The notes: generated by a model not told the origin, from the letters alone. Positions 42,431-51,687 are shown, counted from the stretch's first letter. The stretch: 64,000 nucleotides of DNA from Lachnospiraceae bacterium (GCA_017634065.1 JAGBOC010000020.1:1-64000), one strand, 5' to 3'. Program-made: numbers and translations.

Positions 42431-42439
42431 ATTATATCA
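42431..42439 (-). promoter_or_regulatory. Extended -10 promoter of mutS2, predicted leaderless
   Basis: On the minus strand TGA then TATAAT (42431-42436), seven bases before the ATG at 42423. No good -35 and no Shine-Dalgarno. Confidence 0.6.
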
Positions 42440-42486
42440 TATAATTGATATAAGGGCATAAAAAAATGCTCCCTAATTTTATTACA

Positions 42487-42515
42487 TTGCATAAAAAATA
42501 TATTTTTGGTATAAT
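42487..42515 (+). promoter_or_regulatory. Promoter of the asp23-nusB long operon
   Basis: TTGCAT (42487-42492), 17 bases, TATAAT (42510-42515). The leader is about 75 bases and ends in AAAGGAG before ATG 42597. It is divergent from mutS2. Confidence 0.75.
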
Positions 42516-42536
42516 ATACAAATATGGATAGAGGAA

Positions 42537-42555
42537 GAACAAGCTTGTCTTGTTC
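42537..42555 (+). promoter_or_regulatory. Leader hairpin upstream of asp23
   Basis: Stem GAACAAG/CTTGTTC (42537-42543 with 42549-42555), 5-base loop, about 15 bases after the predicted transcription start. It has no T tract, so it is not a simple terminator; it may be an operator or a stabilising hairpin. Confidence 0.45.
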
Positions 42556-42596
42556 AGTTTGTTGTGATTAACTATCTAAACTATGAAAGGAGCATT

Positions 42597-42947
42597 ATGG
42601 CAGATTTAAGTATTAAAACAGATGTTAAAGTGGCTGATGATACTATCTCAATGATTGCTGGTATAGCCGCAACAAGTGTGCATGGGGTGGCAGCACTCGG
42701 AGAGGGTGTGACATTTAAGGCATTACCTTTTATTGGCTCAAATAGTCTAAAAAAAGGCGTGGTTATTGAAAAAGATGAGAATGGTAAGAATATAATAGTG
42801 AAATTGACTATAGTAATGGAGCAGGGAAATGATATAAAAAAGACATGCTTAAGTATCCAGGAAAAGGTAAAAGAGTCAATTGAATCAATGCTTGATTTAA
42901 ATGTTAAGGAAGTTAGTGTGAGGGTAGCAAAGATTAATGACGTTTAG
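42597..42947 (+). CDS. Asp23/Gls24 family protein
   Basis: A 116-residue Asp23 (alkaline-shock, envelope-stress) family protein: MADLSIKTDVKVADDTISMIAGIAATSVHGVAAL at the N-terminus, then a beta-rich middle (KKGVVIEKDENGKNIIVKLTI) and the ending SMLDLNVKEVSVRVAKIN. In clostridia a copy often stands directly before nusB, as here. ATG 42597 has AAAGGAG upstream; the longer frame to 42564 has no start signal. It overlaps nusB by 11 bases. Confidence 0.9.
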   Translation: MADLSIKTDVKVADDTISMIAGIAATSVHGVAALGEGVTFKALPFIGSNSLKKGVVIEKDENGKNIIVKLTIVMEQGNDIKKTCLSIQEKVKESIESMLDLNVKEVSVRVAKINDV

Positions 42948-43476
42948 AGAGATAAGAGATCACAAGTTTAAGATTTTGTTTATGTTTTATTTTATGGGAA
43001 CTGATATTGATCAGGTAATGTTAAATTATTTTTCAAATCTCCCATATGAAGAAGAAGATGATGAAAATGAATATACTAAAGACAAAAAGTCACACCGCAA
43101 CATTGCGAAAGTTACAATAACTGAAGATGACAACAAGGAACATAATGTGAGTGATGCAGCAGTTGTGGTTAAACTTTCTGATGATGACAATATAAGAGAT
43201 ATAAAGAGAAAAGTTAAGGAAATAATAGATAAGACAGAAGAAATTGACAAATTAATATCAGATAATCTTGAATCGTGGGATATAAATAGAGTTGCAAAGG
43301 CAGAGATAACAATAATAAGACTTGCGGTGTATGAGATGTATTATGATGCATCTATTGATATACCAGTTGCTATAAATGAAGCAGTAGAGTTAGCAAAAGT
43401 ATATGGCGATGGAAAGGCAGACAAATTTGTGAATGGAGTTTTGTCTACAATATTCAAAAAGAAAAACAGTATATAA
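42937..43476 (+). CDS. nusB: Transcription antitermination protein NusB
   Basis: RNA-binding partner of NusE/S10 in rRNA antitermination. A 179-residue chain with the NusB all-helical fold: FREIRDHKFKILFMFYFMG at the N-terminus, LISDNLESWDINRVAKAEITIIRLAVYEM and IPVAINEAVELAKVYGDGKADKFVNGVLSTI at the C-terminus. It is longer than the usual 130-150 residues because of an acidic, low-complexity insertion at about residues 33-75 (EEEDDENEYTKDKK). It overlaps asp23 and touches xseA (TAATG). Confidence 0.93.
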   Translation: MTFREIRDHKFKILFMFYFMGTDIDQVMLNYFSNLPYEEEDDENEYTKDKKSHRNIAKVTITEDDNKEHNVSDAAVVVKLSDDDNIRDIKRKVKEIIDKTEEIDKLISDNLESWDINRVAKAEITIIRLAVYEMYYDASIDIPVAINEAVELAKVYGDGKADKFVNGVLSTIFKKKNSI

Positions 43477-44690
43477 TGAAAGAGGCAGTGTCAGTATCAC
43501 AACTAAATAAATATATAAAGGAAATGTTTTCTGATGACAATGTTTTAAAGAATGTGATAGTAAAAGGAGAGATTTCCAATTTAAAAGAGTCAAGAGGAAA
43601 TTATTATTTTTCACTAAAAGATGATATGTCATCAATTCAGTGCATCATTTTTACAAATTATAGTGGAATGAGTGTTGACATTCAAAATATTAGTGATGGA
43701 TTAGAAGTTATAGTATATGGGAAAGTTGCAGTTTATGAAAAGGGTGGAACTTACTCAATATATGTAAATAAAATAGATAATACTGGTCTTGGTGAATACT
43801 TTGTAAAATTAGAAGAATTAAAGAAGAAACTATATGAACTAGGGATGTTTGACCAGACTTATAAAAAGCAAATCCCAAAATACTCAATTAATATAGGAGT
43901 TGTCACTGCAAAAAATGGGGCGGCTATAAGAGATATATATAAAACTATTAAAGATAAGAACCCCTATGCAAATGTAATCTTATATCCTTCTCTTGTGCAA
44001 GGTGATAATGCTTACAAATCAATAATAGACGGAATTATGGAACTTGATAAGATGGACTTGGATGTGATTATAGTAGGACGGGGTGGCGGTTCAATTGAAG
44101 ACTTATACTGTTTTAATGATGAAAGAGTTGCATATGCAATATTTAATGCAAAGACACCGATTATATCTGCAGTAGGTCACGAAATTAATGACTCAATATC
44201 AGATTTAGTTGCAGATGCAAGAGTCGCAACTCCTACGGCTGCTGGAGAACTCGCAACTTTTTCTTATAGCGAGTTTGAAAATGATTTGGAGAATTACAAA
44301 AGAACTTTTGATGACATAATTGAAGACAAGATTGAAAATATAAAAACAAGGCTTGAGAATGTAAAGAGACAGCTAAGCGTCCTTGCACCTAAAGCAAGAA
44401 TAGAACGATATAATGACAATCTTGTGAATATGAAAGAACTTTTAAGAAACTCCATCGACAATAAAATGTTACTTGTGAAGAGTAGGTTAGATCGGTATAT
44501 CGAAATGCTCAAGAGTAGAGATGTGCTAGATAAAATAAGTAAAGGTCTTGCATATACTACGGATGAAAAAGGCAATAGAATTAAAAGTATCAAGAATGTA
44601 AAAGTTGGTAATAAGATTTATTCAAGAGTAAAGGATGGTACTATTGAGTCAAAGGTGCTATCTCTAAAGAGCAGTTTGGGGGAGAAATGA
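43476..44690 (+). CDS. xseA: Exodeoxyribonuclease VII large subunit
   Basis: Catalytic subunit of the single-strand exonuclease, 404 residues. The N-terminal OB fold (VSVSQLNKYIKEMF, NVIVKGEISNLKESRGNYYFSLKD) is followed by the exonuclease core with IGVVTAKNGAAIRDI, LYPSLVQGDNA, VDVIIVGRGGGSIEDLYCFNDE-like DLDVIIVGRGGGSIEDL, SAVGHEINDSISDLVADARVATPTAAGEL, and a C-terminal coiled coil. Complete and typical. Start overlaps the nusB stop; end overlaps xseB (ATGA). Confidence 0.96.
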   Translation: MKEAVSVSQLNKYIKEMFSDDNVLKNVIVKGEISNLKESRGNYYFSLKDDMSSIQCIIFTNYSGMSVDIQNISDGLEVIVYGKVAVYEKGGTYSIYVNKIDNTGLGEYFVKLEELKKKLYELGMFDQTYKKQIPKYSINIGVVTAKNGAAIRDIYKTIKDKNPYANVILYPSLVQGDNAYKSIIDGIMELDKMDLDVIIVGRGGGSIEDLYCFNDERVAYAIFNAKTPIISAVGHEINDSISDLVADARVATPTAAGELATFSYSEFENDLENYKRTFDDIIEDKIENIKTRLENVKRQLSVLAPKARIERYNDNLVNMKELLRNSIDNKMLLVKSRLDRYIEMLKSRDVLDKISKGLAYTTDEKGNRIKSIKNVKVGNKIYSRVKDGTIESKVLSLKSSLGEK

Positions 44691-44884
44691 AAAAAAGTGT
44701 AAAAAAAGAATTGAATATAGAAGATTCATTTAAAGAAATAGATAAGATCATAGAACAAATGGATAATGATAAATGCTCAATTGAGAAAAGTTTAGAGTTA
44801 TATGAAAATGGTGTTAAACTTGTAAATGACTTATCAAAAAAAATAGAAAAAATTGATAAAGAATTGAAAGTTTTGAATAAGTAA
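44687..44884 (+). CDS. xseB: Exodeoxyribonuclease VII small subunit
   Basis: A 65-residue helical partner of XseA. Family core: FKEIDKIIEQMDNDKCSIEKSLELYENGVKLV, then a coiled-coil tail. GGGGGAG lies just upstream. It overlaps xseA by four bases and shares a base with the ispA start (TAATG), so all three are translationally coupled. Confidence 0.93.
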   Translation: MKKSVKKELNIEDSFKEIDKIIEQMDNDKCSIEKSLELYENGVKLVNDLSKKIEKIDKELKVLNK

Positions 44885-45993
44885 TGAATAATAAAGTAAT
44901 TGATTTCACAAAATCAAAAGAGCAGTTAATTAATAAAAAGTTTCCCAATATAAGTTCTATCATAGCAAATGGGAAGAAGCCTTTGTATGTAGAGAGCAAC
45001 CAAGCTTTGGATAAGTTTCAAACAATACTTTATAATTATCAAGAGTATTTGGTTGATAGAGAAGGTAAAAAAGAAATAACTTTAGAAGAAGTAATGGTTT
45101 ACTTCAATAGATATTTTGATGCCGTTTATAGAGAATTGACTAATTTTGATTCATCAAGAGTGTCAAAGTTTAAAGAGGCACTTGATTATGCTGTCATCTC
45201 AAATGGTAAAAGAATTAGACCATTTCTTATGCTTACAACATTTAATTTTTGTAAGGGCGAAGATTTTTTACTTATAGCTCCACTGCTTGTTGCGATAGAA
45301 TTAATACATACATTTTCACTTGTACATGATGACTTACCTTGTATGGATAATGATGAGCTAAGGAGAGGCAAACCAACTGTATGGAAAAAATATGGGGAAG
45401 ACATAGCGGTGTTAGTTGGCGATGCACTCTATATGGAAGCGACAAGTATACTGATAGACATGGTGCTGGAGTTTCAATATACTGAAATTGGCGGATATGT
45501 ATCAACAGCTTCAGCAATTTTATTAAAACTTGCTGGGCTTGATGGCATGATTACTGGTCAAGTGTTTGATGTGATGAATACGAATAACACAGAATTAACT
45601 ATCGATGATATTTTTTATATGTACAATAAAAAAACGACTGCACTACTAGTGGCAAGTATGGTTGCAGGTGCAAATATGTCTGGTTTATATGGTAATAGCG
45701 TTAAGCAATTTGAAGAACTTGGGATTTATCTTGGAGAGTCATATCAAATAATGGATGACTTATTAGAAATTGAGCAAACTACAGAGAAAATTGGTAAGTC
45801 AGTTAATTCTGATAAGAATAATAATAAAGTTACTTATGTAGAGAAGGTTGGCATAGAAAAATCTAAAAAACGACTTGAAATATTATTTAATAATAGTTTA
45901 GCACTTATTGACCAAATGACAACTGAAAATAACAAAAAAGAGGCAATGGTATTCAAAGAATTAATTAAATATCTTATGTCAAGAGAGAAGTAG
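44884..45993 (+). CDS. ispA: Polyprenyl (farnesyl/geranylgeranyl) diphosphate synthase with N-terminal extension
   Basis: Trans-isoprenyl diphosphate synthase of 369 residues. First Asp-rich motif is HDDLPCMDNDELRRGKPT (about residue 150), with GKRIRPFL before it; second Asp-rich motif is YQIMDDLLEIEQTTEKIGK (about 284). The residues before the first Asp motif (SLVH) fit a short-chain C15/C20 product, as in IspA; chain length is inferred. Normal IspA has about 295 residues. Here some 70 extra N-terminal residues (KSKEQLINKKFPNISSIIANG, LDKFQTILYNYQEYL) precede the catalytic core. The extension has no motif that I know. Next gene is dxs, of the same pathway. Confidence 0.93.
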   Translation: MNNKVIDFTKSKEQLINKKFPNISSIIANGKKPLYVESNQALDKFQTILYNYQEYLVDREGKKEITLEEVMVYFNRYFDAVYRELTNFDSSRVSKFKEALDYAVISNGKRIRPFLMLTTFNFCKGEDFLLIAPLLVAIELIHTFSLVHDDLPCMDNDELRRGKPTVWKKYGEDIAVLVGDALYMEATSILIDMVLEFQYTEIGGYVSTASAILLKLAGLDGMITGQVFDVMNTNNTELTIDDIFYMYNKKTTALLVASMVAGANMSGLYGNSVKQFEELGIYLGESYQIMDDLLEIEQTTEKIGKSVNSDKNNNKVTYVEKVGIEKSKKRLEILFNNSLALIDQMTTENNKKEAMVFKELIKYLMSREK

Positions 45994-45995
45994 TG

Positions 45996-47864
45996 ATGAC
46001 TGATAATGTAAAAATATTAGATTCAATTAAATCAACTGATGATATAAAAAAGTTATCTTACAGTGAACTTGATACTCTTGCAAAAGAAGTTAGAGAACTT
46101 ATAATAGATGGCACTAGCAAAAATGGTGGGCATATTGCCTCAAGTCTTGGTGTGGTAGAACTTACTATAGCATTAATACTTGCCTATGACTTCCCAAAGG
46201 ATAAAATAATATTTGATGTAGGTCATCAATCCTATGCTTATAAAATATTGACAGATAGAAAAGAAGCATTTAGAGGACTTCGGAGTTTTGGTGGCATAAG
46301 CGGTTTTCCTAAAAGAAAAGAAAGTCCATACGATTCATTTGATACTGGTCATAGTTCTACTTCTATATCAGCTGGGCTTGGCATGTGTGTAGCAAGAGAT
46401 TTAAAAAAAGACAAATATAGTGTTGTGACAGTGATAGGTGATGGCGCTCTGACAGGTGGTATGGCTTTTGAAGCTCTAAATAACTTAAGTAATTTGAAAA
46501 GTAATTATGTTGTAATACTTAATGATAATGAGATGTCAATTTCTAAAAGTAGTGGTGGCCTAAATAAAGCACTACTTGGAGTTCGTTCATCACATAGATA
46601 TAGTGAGTTAAAAAGGACACTAAAAACAGAATTAGAGAAAACTGGTATAGGTCTTTTTTTGAAAAAAGTACTTGTTACTGTTATAAATATTTTTAAACAA
46701 ATAATTGCATCCGAAGGAATGTTTTTTGAAAACTTAAATATAAACTATGTAGGTCCAATTAATGGGCATAATATAAAAGAACTTAAAGAAGCTATACTTG
46801 CTGCAAAGAGTTCAGAAGAACCTGTAGTTATTCATGTTAAAACGATAAAAGGTAAAGGCTATGAACCGGCCGAAAAAGATCCGACGCTTTATCATGGAGT
46901 AGGACCTTTTGATAAGGCAACTGGTAAGATACTTGGAGATCCAACTGTAAAAACTTATACAAAGGTTTTCTCAAATAAATTAGTAGAACTTGCGGATAAG
47001 AATAAAAATGTAGTTACTATCACAGCTGCTATGGCAGATGGAACAGGTTTAGTAGAGTTTAGTAAGAAGTTTCCAGATAGATTTTTTGATGTAGGAATAT
47101 GCGAACAACATGCAGTGACATTTTCAGCGGGGCTTGCACTTTCTGGAGTTATACCAGTTGTCTGCATATACTCATCATTTTTGCAAAGAGCATTTGACCA
47201 AATCATTCATGATGTCTGTCTGCAAAATCAACATGTTGTATTTGCTATTGATAGGGCAGGGCTTGTAGGAGCAGATGGTGAGACGCATCAAGGAATATTT
47301 GACATTTCATATCTACGGCTCATCCCAAACATAACTATTCTTGCACCAAAAAATAGTTTTGAATTGGAAAAAATGCTTGAGTACGCTATTACAGAAGCCA
47401 GTGGACCAATAGCAATAAGATATCCAAGAGGGGCATCATATAATGAACTTGAAAATAAGTTAGAGCCTATTGTAAGTGGTAAGTCTGAACTTATATGTGA
47501 TGGCAAAGGTATAGCATTTTTTGCATTAGGGTCTATGGTTTCTACTGCTATGCATCTAAAAGAAAAACTTGCATCAAAAGGCATAAGTCCAATCATTGTA
47601 AATGCAAGATTTGCAAAGCCTATAGATTTTGATATGGTAGACTATGTTTGCAAAAAAGAAATATATGAACTTGTGGTTATGGAAGAAGGAGTACTAAATG
47701 GTGGAATTGGACAAGCTATTGAAGAATATGTGCATGATAAGAACTACCAAATTAAAGTGACTTTGATAACTATACCAGATGCCTATGTAGAGCATGGTGA
47801 TGTGAGCAAACTTCGTGAAGCACTTGGAATAAATAGTGACAGTATTTTGAAAAAAATTATATAA
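45996..47864 (+). CDS. dxs: 1-deoxy-D-xylulose-5-phosphate synthase
   Basis: Thiamine-diphosphate enzyme of the MEP isoprenoid pathway: pyruvate plus glyceraldehyde 3-phosphate to DXP. About 622 residues. Visible are SLGVVELTIAL, FDVGHQSYAYKILT, the TPP motif VIGDGALTGGMAFEALNN with LNDNEMSIS, the transketolase-like pyrimidine domain VGICEQHAVTFSAGLA, AIDRAGLVGADGETHQG and the C-terminal domain. Complete. ATG 45996 was preferred; the GTG at 45993 overlaps the ispA stop and is also possible. Confidence 0.96.
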   Translation: MTDNVKILDSIKSTDDIKKLSYSELDTLAKEVRELIIDGTSKNGGHIASSLGVVELTIALILAYDFPKDKIIFDVGHQSYAYKILTDRKEAFRGLRSFGGISGFPKRKESPYDSFDTGHSSTSISAGLGMCVARDLKKDKYSVVTVIGDGALTGGMAFEALNNLSNLKSNYVVILNDNEMSISKSSGGLNKALLGVRSSHRYSELKRTLKTELEKTGIGLFLKKVLVTVINIFKQIIASEGMFFENLNINYVGPINGHNIKELKEAILAAKSSEEPVVIHVKTIKGKGYEPAEKDPTLYHGVGPFDKATGKILGDPTVKTYTKVFSNKLVELADKNKNVVTITAAMADGTGLVEFSKKFPDRFFDVGICEQHAVTFSAGLALSGVIPVVCIYSSFLQRAFDQIIHDVCLQNQHVVFAIDRAGLVGADGETHQGIFDISYLRLIPNITILAPKNSFELEKMLEYAITEASGPIAIRYPRGASYNELENKLEPIVSGKSELICDGKGIAFFALGSMVSTAMHLKEKLASKGISPIIVNARFAKPIDFDMVDYVCKKEIYELVVMEEGVLNGGIGQAIEEYVHDKNYQIKVTLITIPDAYVEHGDVSKLREALGINSDSILKKII

Positions 47865-47874
47865 GGGTTATTCA

Positions 47875-48714
47875 TTGGATAATAAAATTAAAAAAGTAAG
47901 GTTAGATGTTTATTTAGTAGAAAATGGTTTTTTCTCGACTAGACAAAAGTCGCAAGTTGCAATATTAGAAGGAAAAGTATTTGTAAATAATCTAAAAGAG
48001 GATAAGCCTGGTACACTTATTAAAGAAGATGCAAAGGTTGAGTATAGAGGTGAAAAGCTTAAATATGTAAGCCGTGGTGGACTTAAATTAGAAAAAGCAG
48101 TACAAGTATTTAATATATATTTAAGTGACAAAGTATGTATAGATATAGGATCTTCAACTGGTGGCTTTACGGATTTGATGCTACAAAATGGTGCAAAGAA
48201 AGTTTATGCAGTTGACTGTGGGACAAACCAACTTGATTATAAACTCCGAACTGATGACCGAGTAGTTGTTATGGAAAATACCAATGCGAGATACTTGAGT
48301 AAAAATGATTTAAGTGATAACAAAATTGATTTTATATCTGTTGATGTGAGTTTTATATCACTTACTAAAATAATACCAGTTATTAAAGAAGTATTAGATG
48401 ATAAAGGAGATGCTGTATTACTCATAAAACCACAATTTGAGGCAGGAAGAGAGCTGGTAGAAAAAAAGGGAGTGGTACGAGATGAAACTACCCAAGAAAA
48501 AGTAGTACGAACAATAATAGATAGTTGCCTAAAAGATGATTTTATCATAAGGGGCATTGATTTTTCGCCAATCAAGGGACCAGCTGGAAATATAGAATAT
48601 CTTCTATATATCTCAAAAAATAAAAATGATGAAGGAATGAATATAGAAAATATAGATAATTATATAAAAAAACTAGTTAAAATGTCACATGATGAATTAG
48701 ATAAAGAGGATTAA
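47875..48714 (+). CDS. tlyA: TlyA family RNA methyltransferase
   Basis: A 279-residue protein with an N-terminal S4 RNA-binding domain (RLDVYLVENGFFSTRQKSQVAILEG) and an FtsJ/RrmJ-type SAM methyltransferase domain (VCIDIGSSTGGFTDLMLQNGAKKVYAVD, LISVDVSF-like DFISVDVSFISL, LLIKPQFEAGRELV). In mycobacteria TlyA 2'-O-methylates rRNA; here activity is inferred. It starts at TTG 47875; GGGTT is the only ribosome-site candidate. It overlaps nadK by one base. Confidence 0.92.
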   Translation: MDNKIKKVRLDVYLVENGFFSTRQKSQVAILEGKVFVNNLKEDKPGTLIKEDAKVEYRGEKLKYVSRGGLKLEKAVQVFNIYLSDKVCIDIGSSTGGFTDLMLQNGAKKVYAVDCGTNQLDYKLRTDDRVVVMENTNARYLSKNDLSDNKIDFISVDVSFISLTKIIPVIKEVLDDKGDAVLLIKPQFEAGRELVEKKGVVRDETTQEKVVRTIIDSCLKDDFIIRGIDFSPIKGPAGNIEYLLYISKNKNDEGMNIENIDNYIKKLVKMSHDELDKED

Positions 48715-49559
48715 TGAAAATACTTGTAGTTTCAAAAAATAATATCAGTAAGAATAAGGGAACGGTTAAATCTTTAAAGAGTTTACTTGATAAAAAGAAA
48801 CTTTCTTATGAGATTGTTCCTTTTGATGAAGTTGAAGATTTTTATAATCAGATACATGATAAAAAGTATAAGAATACATTTGATTTACTTTTATCATTTG
48901 GTGGTGATGGGACTATTCTCAAGTCAGCAAGAATAGCAAGAAAACTGGACATTCCAATTTTGGGAGTAAATGTTGGCACGATAGGGTTTTTAACTTCAAT
49001 CAATGAGTTTTCAGAATTAGATGTGGCACTTGATAAGGTAATAGATGGTAAGTGCATTTACGAAGAACGAAGTATGATGGAAGTAGAAGTGTTTAGAGAT
49101 GATAAGGAAGTATTTAAATCTTATGCAGTAAATGAAGCAACATTTGTCACCTCAAATATTTGTAAAATTGGTAAATATAGAATACTTGTTGGAAAGGAGA
49201 AAACTATATTTACAGAGATTAGTGCAGATGGTGTAATAATTGCTACTCCGACAGGTTCTACAGCACATTCTCTGTCAGCGGGAGGACCTATTGTGTCACC
49301 AGATGTTCATTGTCTAATCATAACGCCGCTTTATCCACATACGCTAAATCAAAGGAGTTTTGTGATTAGTGATGAAAAAGAACTCTATATAAATGTACTT
49401 AATGATAAACAGGTTATCGACATAGATGGGAGAATAGATTTTGGCCTTGAAATTGATGATGTCGTTATGATAAAAAAATTGAAAAGGACTATAAAGTATA
49501 TAGCATTTAAGGAAAATAATTTTTTGAATAATATTAAAGAAAAAATAAGGGCTTTGTAA
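48714..49559 (+). CDS. nadK: NAD kinase
   Basis: ATP-dependent NAD kinase, 281 residues, source of NADP. Motifs are LLLSFGGDGTILKSARIARKLDIPILGVNVGTIGFLT near residue 60, the NAD-binding VNEATF, ISADGVIIATPTGSTAHSLSAGGPIV near 170, and the C-terminal beta domain. Position between tlyA and argR is the standard order in Clostridia. A short ribosome site is present inside tlyA. Confidence 0.95.
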   Translation: MKILVVSKNNISKNKGTVKSLKSLLDKKKLSYEIVPFDEVEDFYNQIHDKKYKNTFDLLLSFGGDGTILKSARIARKLDIPILGVNVGTIGFLTSINEFSELDVALDKVIDGKCIYEERSMMEVEVFRDDKEVFKSYAVNEATFVTSNICKIGKYRILVGKEKTIFTEISADGVIIATPTGSTAHSLSAGGPIVSPDVHCLIITPLYPHTLNQRSFVISDEKELYINVLNDKQVIDIDGRIDFGLEIDDVVMIKKLKRTIKYIAFKENNFLNNIKEKIRAL

Positions 49560-49569
49560 AGGTGATGAA

Positions 49570-50022
49570 ATGAAGAAAGGCAGACATGAAGCAATAATCG
49601 ATCTTGTGCGCAACAATGAAATTGAAAATCAAAGTGAACTGGCATATAAGTTATCTGAACTTGGATTTGATGTTACACAGGCTACTGTGTCAAGAGATAT
49701 ACAGAAATTAAACCTTATTAAAGTAAAAAGTAATGGAAAGTTTAAGTATGCTGTTGTTGAAAGCACAGGCAATTTTTCAGAGAAGTATGTTCGTATAATT
49801 GGCGATACCATTAAATCAATGGATATAGCAAAAAATCTCGTCATAGTAAAGACTCAACCCGGTATGGCTATGGCTACGGCAGCCGCTCTTGATGGATTAC
49901 AACTTGATGAGATAGTAGGGTCACTTGCTGGAGATGATGCTATATTTGTTGCTACGAAAAGTGATGACAATGCCATGTTACTCATGAATAAAATAGAAGT
50001 TTTGATGCGAAAGGAAAACTAA
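49570..50022 (+). CDS. argR: Arginine repressor ArgR
   Basis: A 150-residue hexameric arginine-dependent repressor. The N-terminal winged helix carries KKGRHEAIIDLVRNNEIENQSELAYKL and ATVSRDIQKLNLIKV; the C-terminal domain carries the arginine-binding/oligomer region VVKTQPGMAMATAAALDG and EIVGSLAGDDAIFVATKSDDNA. Start ATG 49570 is preceded by AAAGGTGAT. Its stop overlaps the recN start by one base. No arginine genes are in the window, so its targets lie elsewhere. Confidence 0.95.
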   Translation: MKKGRHEAIIDLVRNNEIENQSELAYKLSELGFDVTQATVSRDIQKLNLIKVKSNGKFKYAVVESTGNFSEKYVRIIGDTIKSMDIAKNLVIVKTQPGMAMATAAALDGLQLDEIVGSLAGDDAIFVATKSDDNAMLLMNKIEVLMRKEN

Positions 50023-51686
50023 TGTTAGAAAGCTTATCAGTAAAAAACTTTGCGCTTATTAAAGAAGCACATATAGATTTCAAGAATAATTTAAATGTTT
50101 TGACTGGAGAAACTGGAAGTGGAAAGTCCATCCTTATAGGGTCTATAAATCTTGCACTTGGTATGCGTGCAAGTAAAGATTTTATGCGAAGTGTTGATGA
50201 AGACACAGTAGTTTCTATAGCTTTCCAAGTTAAGAACAAGGATACTTTAGAGATAATAAAAAGTATGGATGTACCAGTTGATGACCGTGGAAATATAATA
50301 ATATATAGAAAAATTACAAAAGATAAAAATATAGCAAAAATCAACGATGAACCAAGTACACTAAATAAAATAAAGGAACTTACCGAAAAATTAATTGATA
50401 TATATGGACAGCATGATGGCGAGAGCTTGAGAAAAAATGCAAAACATGTAGAGTTTTTAGATGATTTTATTGGAGCAGAATCAGTTGCAAAAAAGAAAAA
50501 GATTAGTGAATTATATACAGTACTAAAACAAAAGAAAGAAAAACTTGACTCTTTTAATCTTGATGAAAGAATGAGACTTCGTGAAATAGATATACTTAAG
50601 TATGAGATAGATGAACTTGAAAATGCAAAATTAAAAGAGGGCGAAGAAGATGAATTAGCTGAAAGATTTAAGGTAGCATCTAATTCAAAGAGTATTATAG
50701 AATCATTGACCACTGCCTTTAATGCATTACAGGAAGTTAATGTATCAACAGCAGTAAAAGAAGTAAAATATGCAGTAAGGTATGATGAGTCATTAAATGA
50801 TATATATTCTTCACTTATGGATTGTGATTCAATCATAAGTGATAGTATCAAAGAGATAGATAAGAAAATTGAAAAGTATGACATTGATGAAAAGGAATAT
50901 GCTGATATAGAAAATAGACTTAATCTTATAAGAAGTATACTTGCAAAATATGATAATAGTGTTGAAAAGGCACTTTCACAATTAGAATACAAAAAAAAGC
51001 GTCTTATGGAACTTGATGATTATGACAATGAAAAGCAAAAGGCAAAAGATGAAGTTTCAAAGGCTGAAAAATTACTTTATAAAGCATCGGAAGAATTAAG
51101 CGAATTGAGAAAAGAGTATTCTAAAGATTTCATAAAAAAAATCGTTGAAGAACTTAAAGACTTGGGGTTTTTAGACGTCAAATTTGACATTGATATAGCA
51201 AAAAAGCAAGAAATAACTCGAGATGGTTTTGATGAAGTTACTTTTATGATTTCTCTAAACACTGGAGAAAAGATGAGAGCACTTAGTGAAGTTGCATCTG
51301 GTGGAGAATTATCTCGTATAATGTTGTCTATAAAAACGATATTGTCTGAAAGTTATGGAACTGAAACTTTAATTTTTGATGAGATAGATGCTGGTATAAG
51401 TGGTATCACAGCATCAAAAGTTGCATCAAAGCTTAATAGAATAGCAAAGAATCATCAAGTAATTCTAATAACACATTTACCACAAATAGCCGCAATGGCT
51501 GATAATCATTTCGTGATTAGAAAAGATGTGTCTGATGATAGAACTGTGACAACTATAGACCAACTTGATGATAATGGTATGATTGAAGAAATTGGTAGAC
51601 TGATTAGTTCAAGTGGTGAACTTACTAATAATGTTTTAGCAAATGCAAAAGAACTTAAGGAATCAGCATTAAAAGAAAAGAGGTAG
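50022..51686 (+). CDS. recN: DNA repair protein RecN
   Basis: SMC-like ATPase that acts early in double-strand-break repair, 554 residues. N-terminal head with Walker A LTGETGSGKSILIGSI (about residue 28) and GQHDGESL, long coiled-coil arms (about 160-370), and C-terminal head with signature ASGGELSRIMLSIK and Walker B LIFDEIDAGISG, ending in LPQIAAMADNHF. Complete and normal. It follows argR as in most Firmicutes. Confidence 0.96.
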   Translation: MLESLSVKNFALIKEAHIDFKNNLNVLTGETGSGKSILIGSINLALGMRASKDFMRSVDEDTVVSIAFQVKNKDTLEIIKSMDVPVDDRGNIIIYRKITKDKNIAKINDEPSTLNKIKELTEKLIDIYGQHDGESLRKNAKHVEFLDDFIGAESVAKKKKISELYTVLKQKKEKLDSFNLDERMRLREIDILKYEIDELENAKLKEGEEDELAERFKVASNSKSIIESLTTAFNALQEVNVSTAVKEVKYAVRYDESLNDIYSSLMDCDSIISDSIKEIDKKIEKYDIDEKEYADIENRLNLIRSILAKYDNSVEKALSQLEYKKKRLMELDDYDNEKQKAKDEVSKAEKLLYKASEELSELRKEYSKDFIKKIVEELKDLGFLDVKFDIDIAKKQEITRDGFDEVTFMISLNTGEKMRALSEVASGGELSRIMLSIKTILSESYGTETLIFDEIDAGISGITASKVASKLNRIAKNHQVILITHLPQIAAMADNHFVIRKDVSDDRTVTTIDQLDDNGMIEEIGRLISSSGELTNNVLANAKELKESALKEKR

Positions 51687-51687
51687 T

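Noticed and set aside
42424..42492. Upstream extension of mutS2 to 42492
   Set aside because: It runs through the promoter, and the extra 23 residues do not match MutS2; MKTIYDILE is the family start.
49982..50992. Open minus-strand frame of 336 codons opposite argR/recN
   Set aside because: It is a Ser/Phe/Leu-rich shadow of the AT-rich recN coding strand, with no ribosome site and no known motif; recN is unmistakable.
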